From contig JAEZAY010000343.1 of the NCBI GenBank assembly GCA_023427575.1, forward strand, positions 1 to 5,950: a stretch of 5,950 nucleotides of DNA, in the 5' to 3' direction. This stretch comes from Bacteroidota bacterium. GTDB taxonomy: Bacteria > Bacteroidota > Bacteroidia > Chitinophagales > Chitinophagaceae. This document shows positions 5,082 to 5,950 of this stretch, piece by piece. A model generated the notes under the pieces. That model did not search any database and was not told the DNA's origin. It saw nothing but the letters and a program-made list of their open reading frames with translations. The stretch's first letter is position 1, and each line of letters begins with the position of its first letter. Both the position numbers and the translations under genes were made by a program.

Positions 5082-5950
5082 ATGAAGAGATCGTTACTTC
5101 TTACGACCCTTAGTGTATTATTTGCACTGAACTTTGCTATTTCACAATCCGTTTTTGATCCCAACGACCCGATTGTGCGCTATCAGCCCAATGCCACCCT
5201 TGGATCCGCCGGCAAACCCGATCCGGAGATTCTGGGCCTTCAGAAATGGGTGGCCACCAAAACAACCGGTGTGGATGAAAGCTGGGCCAATAATTTCAAG
5301 GCTTATTATCTGAACGTTGGACCCAGAAGAATGGCTTTCCGGGTTCGCTTTCCACGCACCTGGAGTGATCCGGCCAATGCCAACCGAAAGTATCCGGCCT
5401 TATTGTTTTTTCACGGCGCCGGTGAATTTGGATGTGAAAGTAACAATGGCCTATATAATAATGAAAAGCATCTGCTGTATGGTGCCAGAACCTTTAACAA
5501 CCGGGTTAATATCGGGCAGTTCGACGGGTTCCTGGTTTTCCCGATGAAACAGTCTCCCGATTGCTGGGGAACCTGGCCAAACGGAGCAGCCGACGATTAC
5601 CGGATCATCAACGATATCATGGACTCTCTCGCCCGTGATGTTCGCTTAGATCTGGACCGGGTGATAACGACGGGTTTGTCGGCCGGCGGTTTCGCGGCGT
5701 TTAACCATGCTGCTAACTGGCCCGAGCGGGTTGCAAAACTCACCCCTGCAGCCGCCAGTTATCTGAGCGGTAATTTTACCCAGTTTATTCATATTCCCAT
5801 TTGGTTCGCAACCGGAGGAAAAGATACGAACCCTTCTCCCGCCTCTGCCGAATTAACTAACCGCCGCGTGATTGATGCGGGCGGCGATATAAAATACACC
5901 CAATACCCCAATCTCGGTCACTCGGTATGGAATGAACTTTGGGCCGAATC
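5082..5950 (+). CDS. Secreted alpha/beta-hydrolase (esterase-like), C-terminus outside the window
   Basis: 289 residues are present before the window ends. Residues 1-21 are a Sec signal peptide: basic MKR, hydrophobic LLLTTLSVLFALNFA, and probable cleavage after AIS before Q22. The mature part is an alpha/beta-hydrolase of the predicted-peptidase/esterase group (COG4099, PHB-depolymerase-like or CE1-like): YPALLFFHGAGEFG (104-117) carries the HGAGE oxyanion loop, TTGLSAGGF (196-204) the nucleophile S200, GGKDTNPSP (245-253) the acid D248, and NLGHSVW (277-283) the base H280. C118 and C161 could form a disulfide. It should cleave ester bonds of a polysaccharide or polymer outside the cytoplasm; the substrate cannot be told. 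The protein may extend into further domains or a type IX secretion signal beyond the window. An in-frame ATG at 5046 would add 12 residues before the signal peptide; 5082 is preferred for its classical signal shape. The gene is divergent from the polysaccharide locus and may be unrelated to it. Confidence 0.9.
   Translation, partial: MKRSLLLTTLSVLFALNFAISQSVFDPNDPIVRYQPNATLGSAGKPDPEILGLQKWVATKTTGVDESWANNFKAYYLNVGPRRMAFRVRFPRTWSDPANANRKYPALLFFHGAGEFGCESNNGLYNNEKHLLYGARTFNNRVNIGQFDGFLVFPMKQSPDCWGTWPNGAADDYRIINDIMDSLARDVRLDLDRVITTGLSAGGFAAFNHAANWPERVAKLTPAAASYLSGNFTQFIHIPIWFATGGKDTNPSPASAELTNRRVIDAGGDIKYTQYPNLGHSVWNELWAE

Noticed and set aside
290..5210. Frequent GGATCC and GATCCGG words
   Set aside because: They mostly follow from common codons such as ATC and CGG within coding sequence and show no regular spacing.
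5317..5547. 76-residue plus-strand frame inside the hydrolase gene
   Set aside because: It is a shifted frame of the hydrolase, which has signal peptide and triad in the chosen frame.

Overview
The window looks like chromosomal DNA from a Bacteroidota bacterium, plausibly of the Chitinophagales. This rests on the protein sequences (a sugar transferase with the VGNRPLPLYEA variant that I associate with this phylum), the lack of Shine-Dalgarno sequences, AT-rich leaders, a candidate TTG/TAnnTTTG promoter and a signal peptide ending in ...AIS|Q. The assignment is inferred, with no marker gene to confirm it. Four of the five clear minus-strand genes belong to a surface-polysaccharide locus (exopolysaccharide, capsule or O-antigen type).

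In transcription order on the minus strand: a membrane-anchored family 2 glycosyltransferase (4733 to 3552); a 329-bp non-coding gap; a stand-alone receiver-domain response regulator (3222 to 2818); 35 bp later a polyprenyl-phosphate sugar-1-phosphate transferase (2782 to 1634) that would start the repeat unit on the lipid carrier; a strong intrinsic terminator (1610 to 1574) whose T-run touches the start codon of a rhamnosyltransferase-like family 2 glycosyltransferase (1573 to 665); and a second membrane-anchored family 2 glycosyltransferase (627 to beyond base 1, C-terminus missing). No flippase, polymerase, export protein or histidine kinase lies in the window. On the plus strand, divergent from the locus, 5082 to beyond 5950 encodes a secreted alpha/beta-hydrolase (esterase-like) with an intact Ser-Asp-His triad and a missing C-terminus.

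The most interesting feature is the pairing of the response regulator with the initiating sugar transferase. The transferase lacks the usual N-terminal membrane bundle and instead carries a soluble domain resembling the second half of a receiver. That part aligns without a gap to the neighbouring response regulator from its phosphorylation-site strand to its fourth strand. The phospho-accepting Asp is replaced by Glu (E86), while the conserved Lys (K140) is kept. A reasonable hypothesis is a signalling-controlled polysaccharide initiation module, in which the true receiver and the pseudo-receiver tune the first membrane step. The terminator directly in front of the next glycosyltransferase start codon suggests a second, transcriptional control point.

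The two larger intergenic regions (3223-3551 and 4734-5081) hold a shared 13-bp sequence in opposite orientation, a candidate promoter, small dyads and one doubtful 59-codon reading frame.
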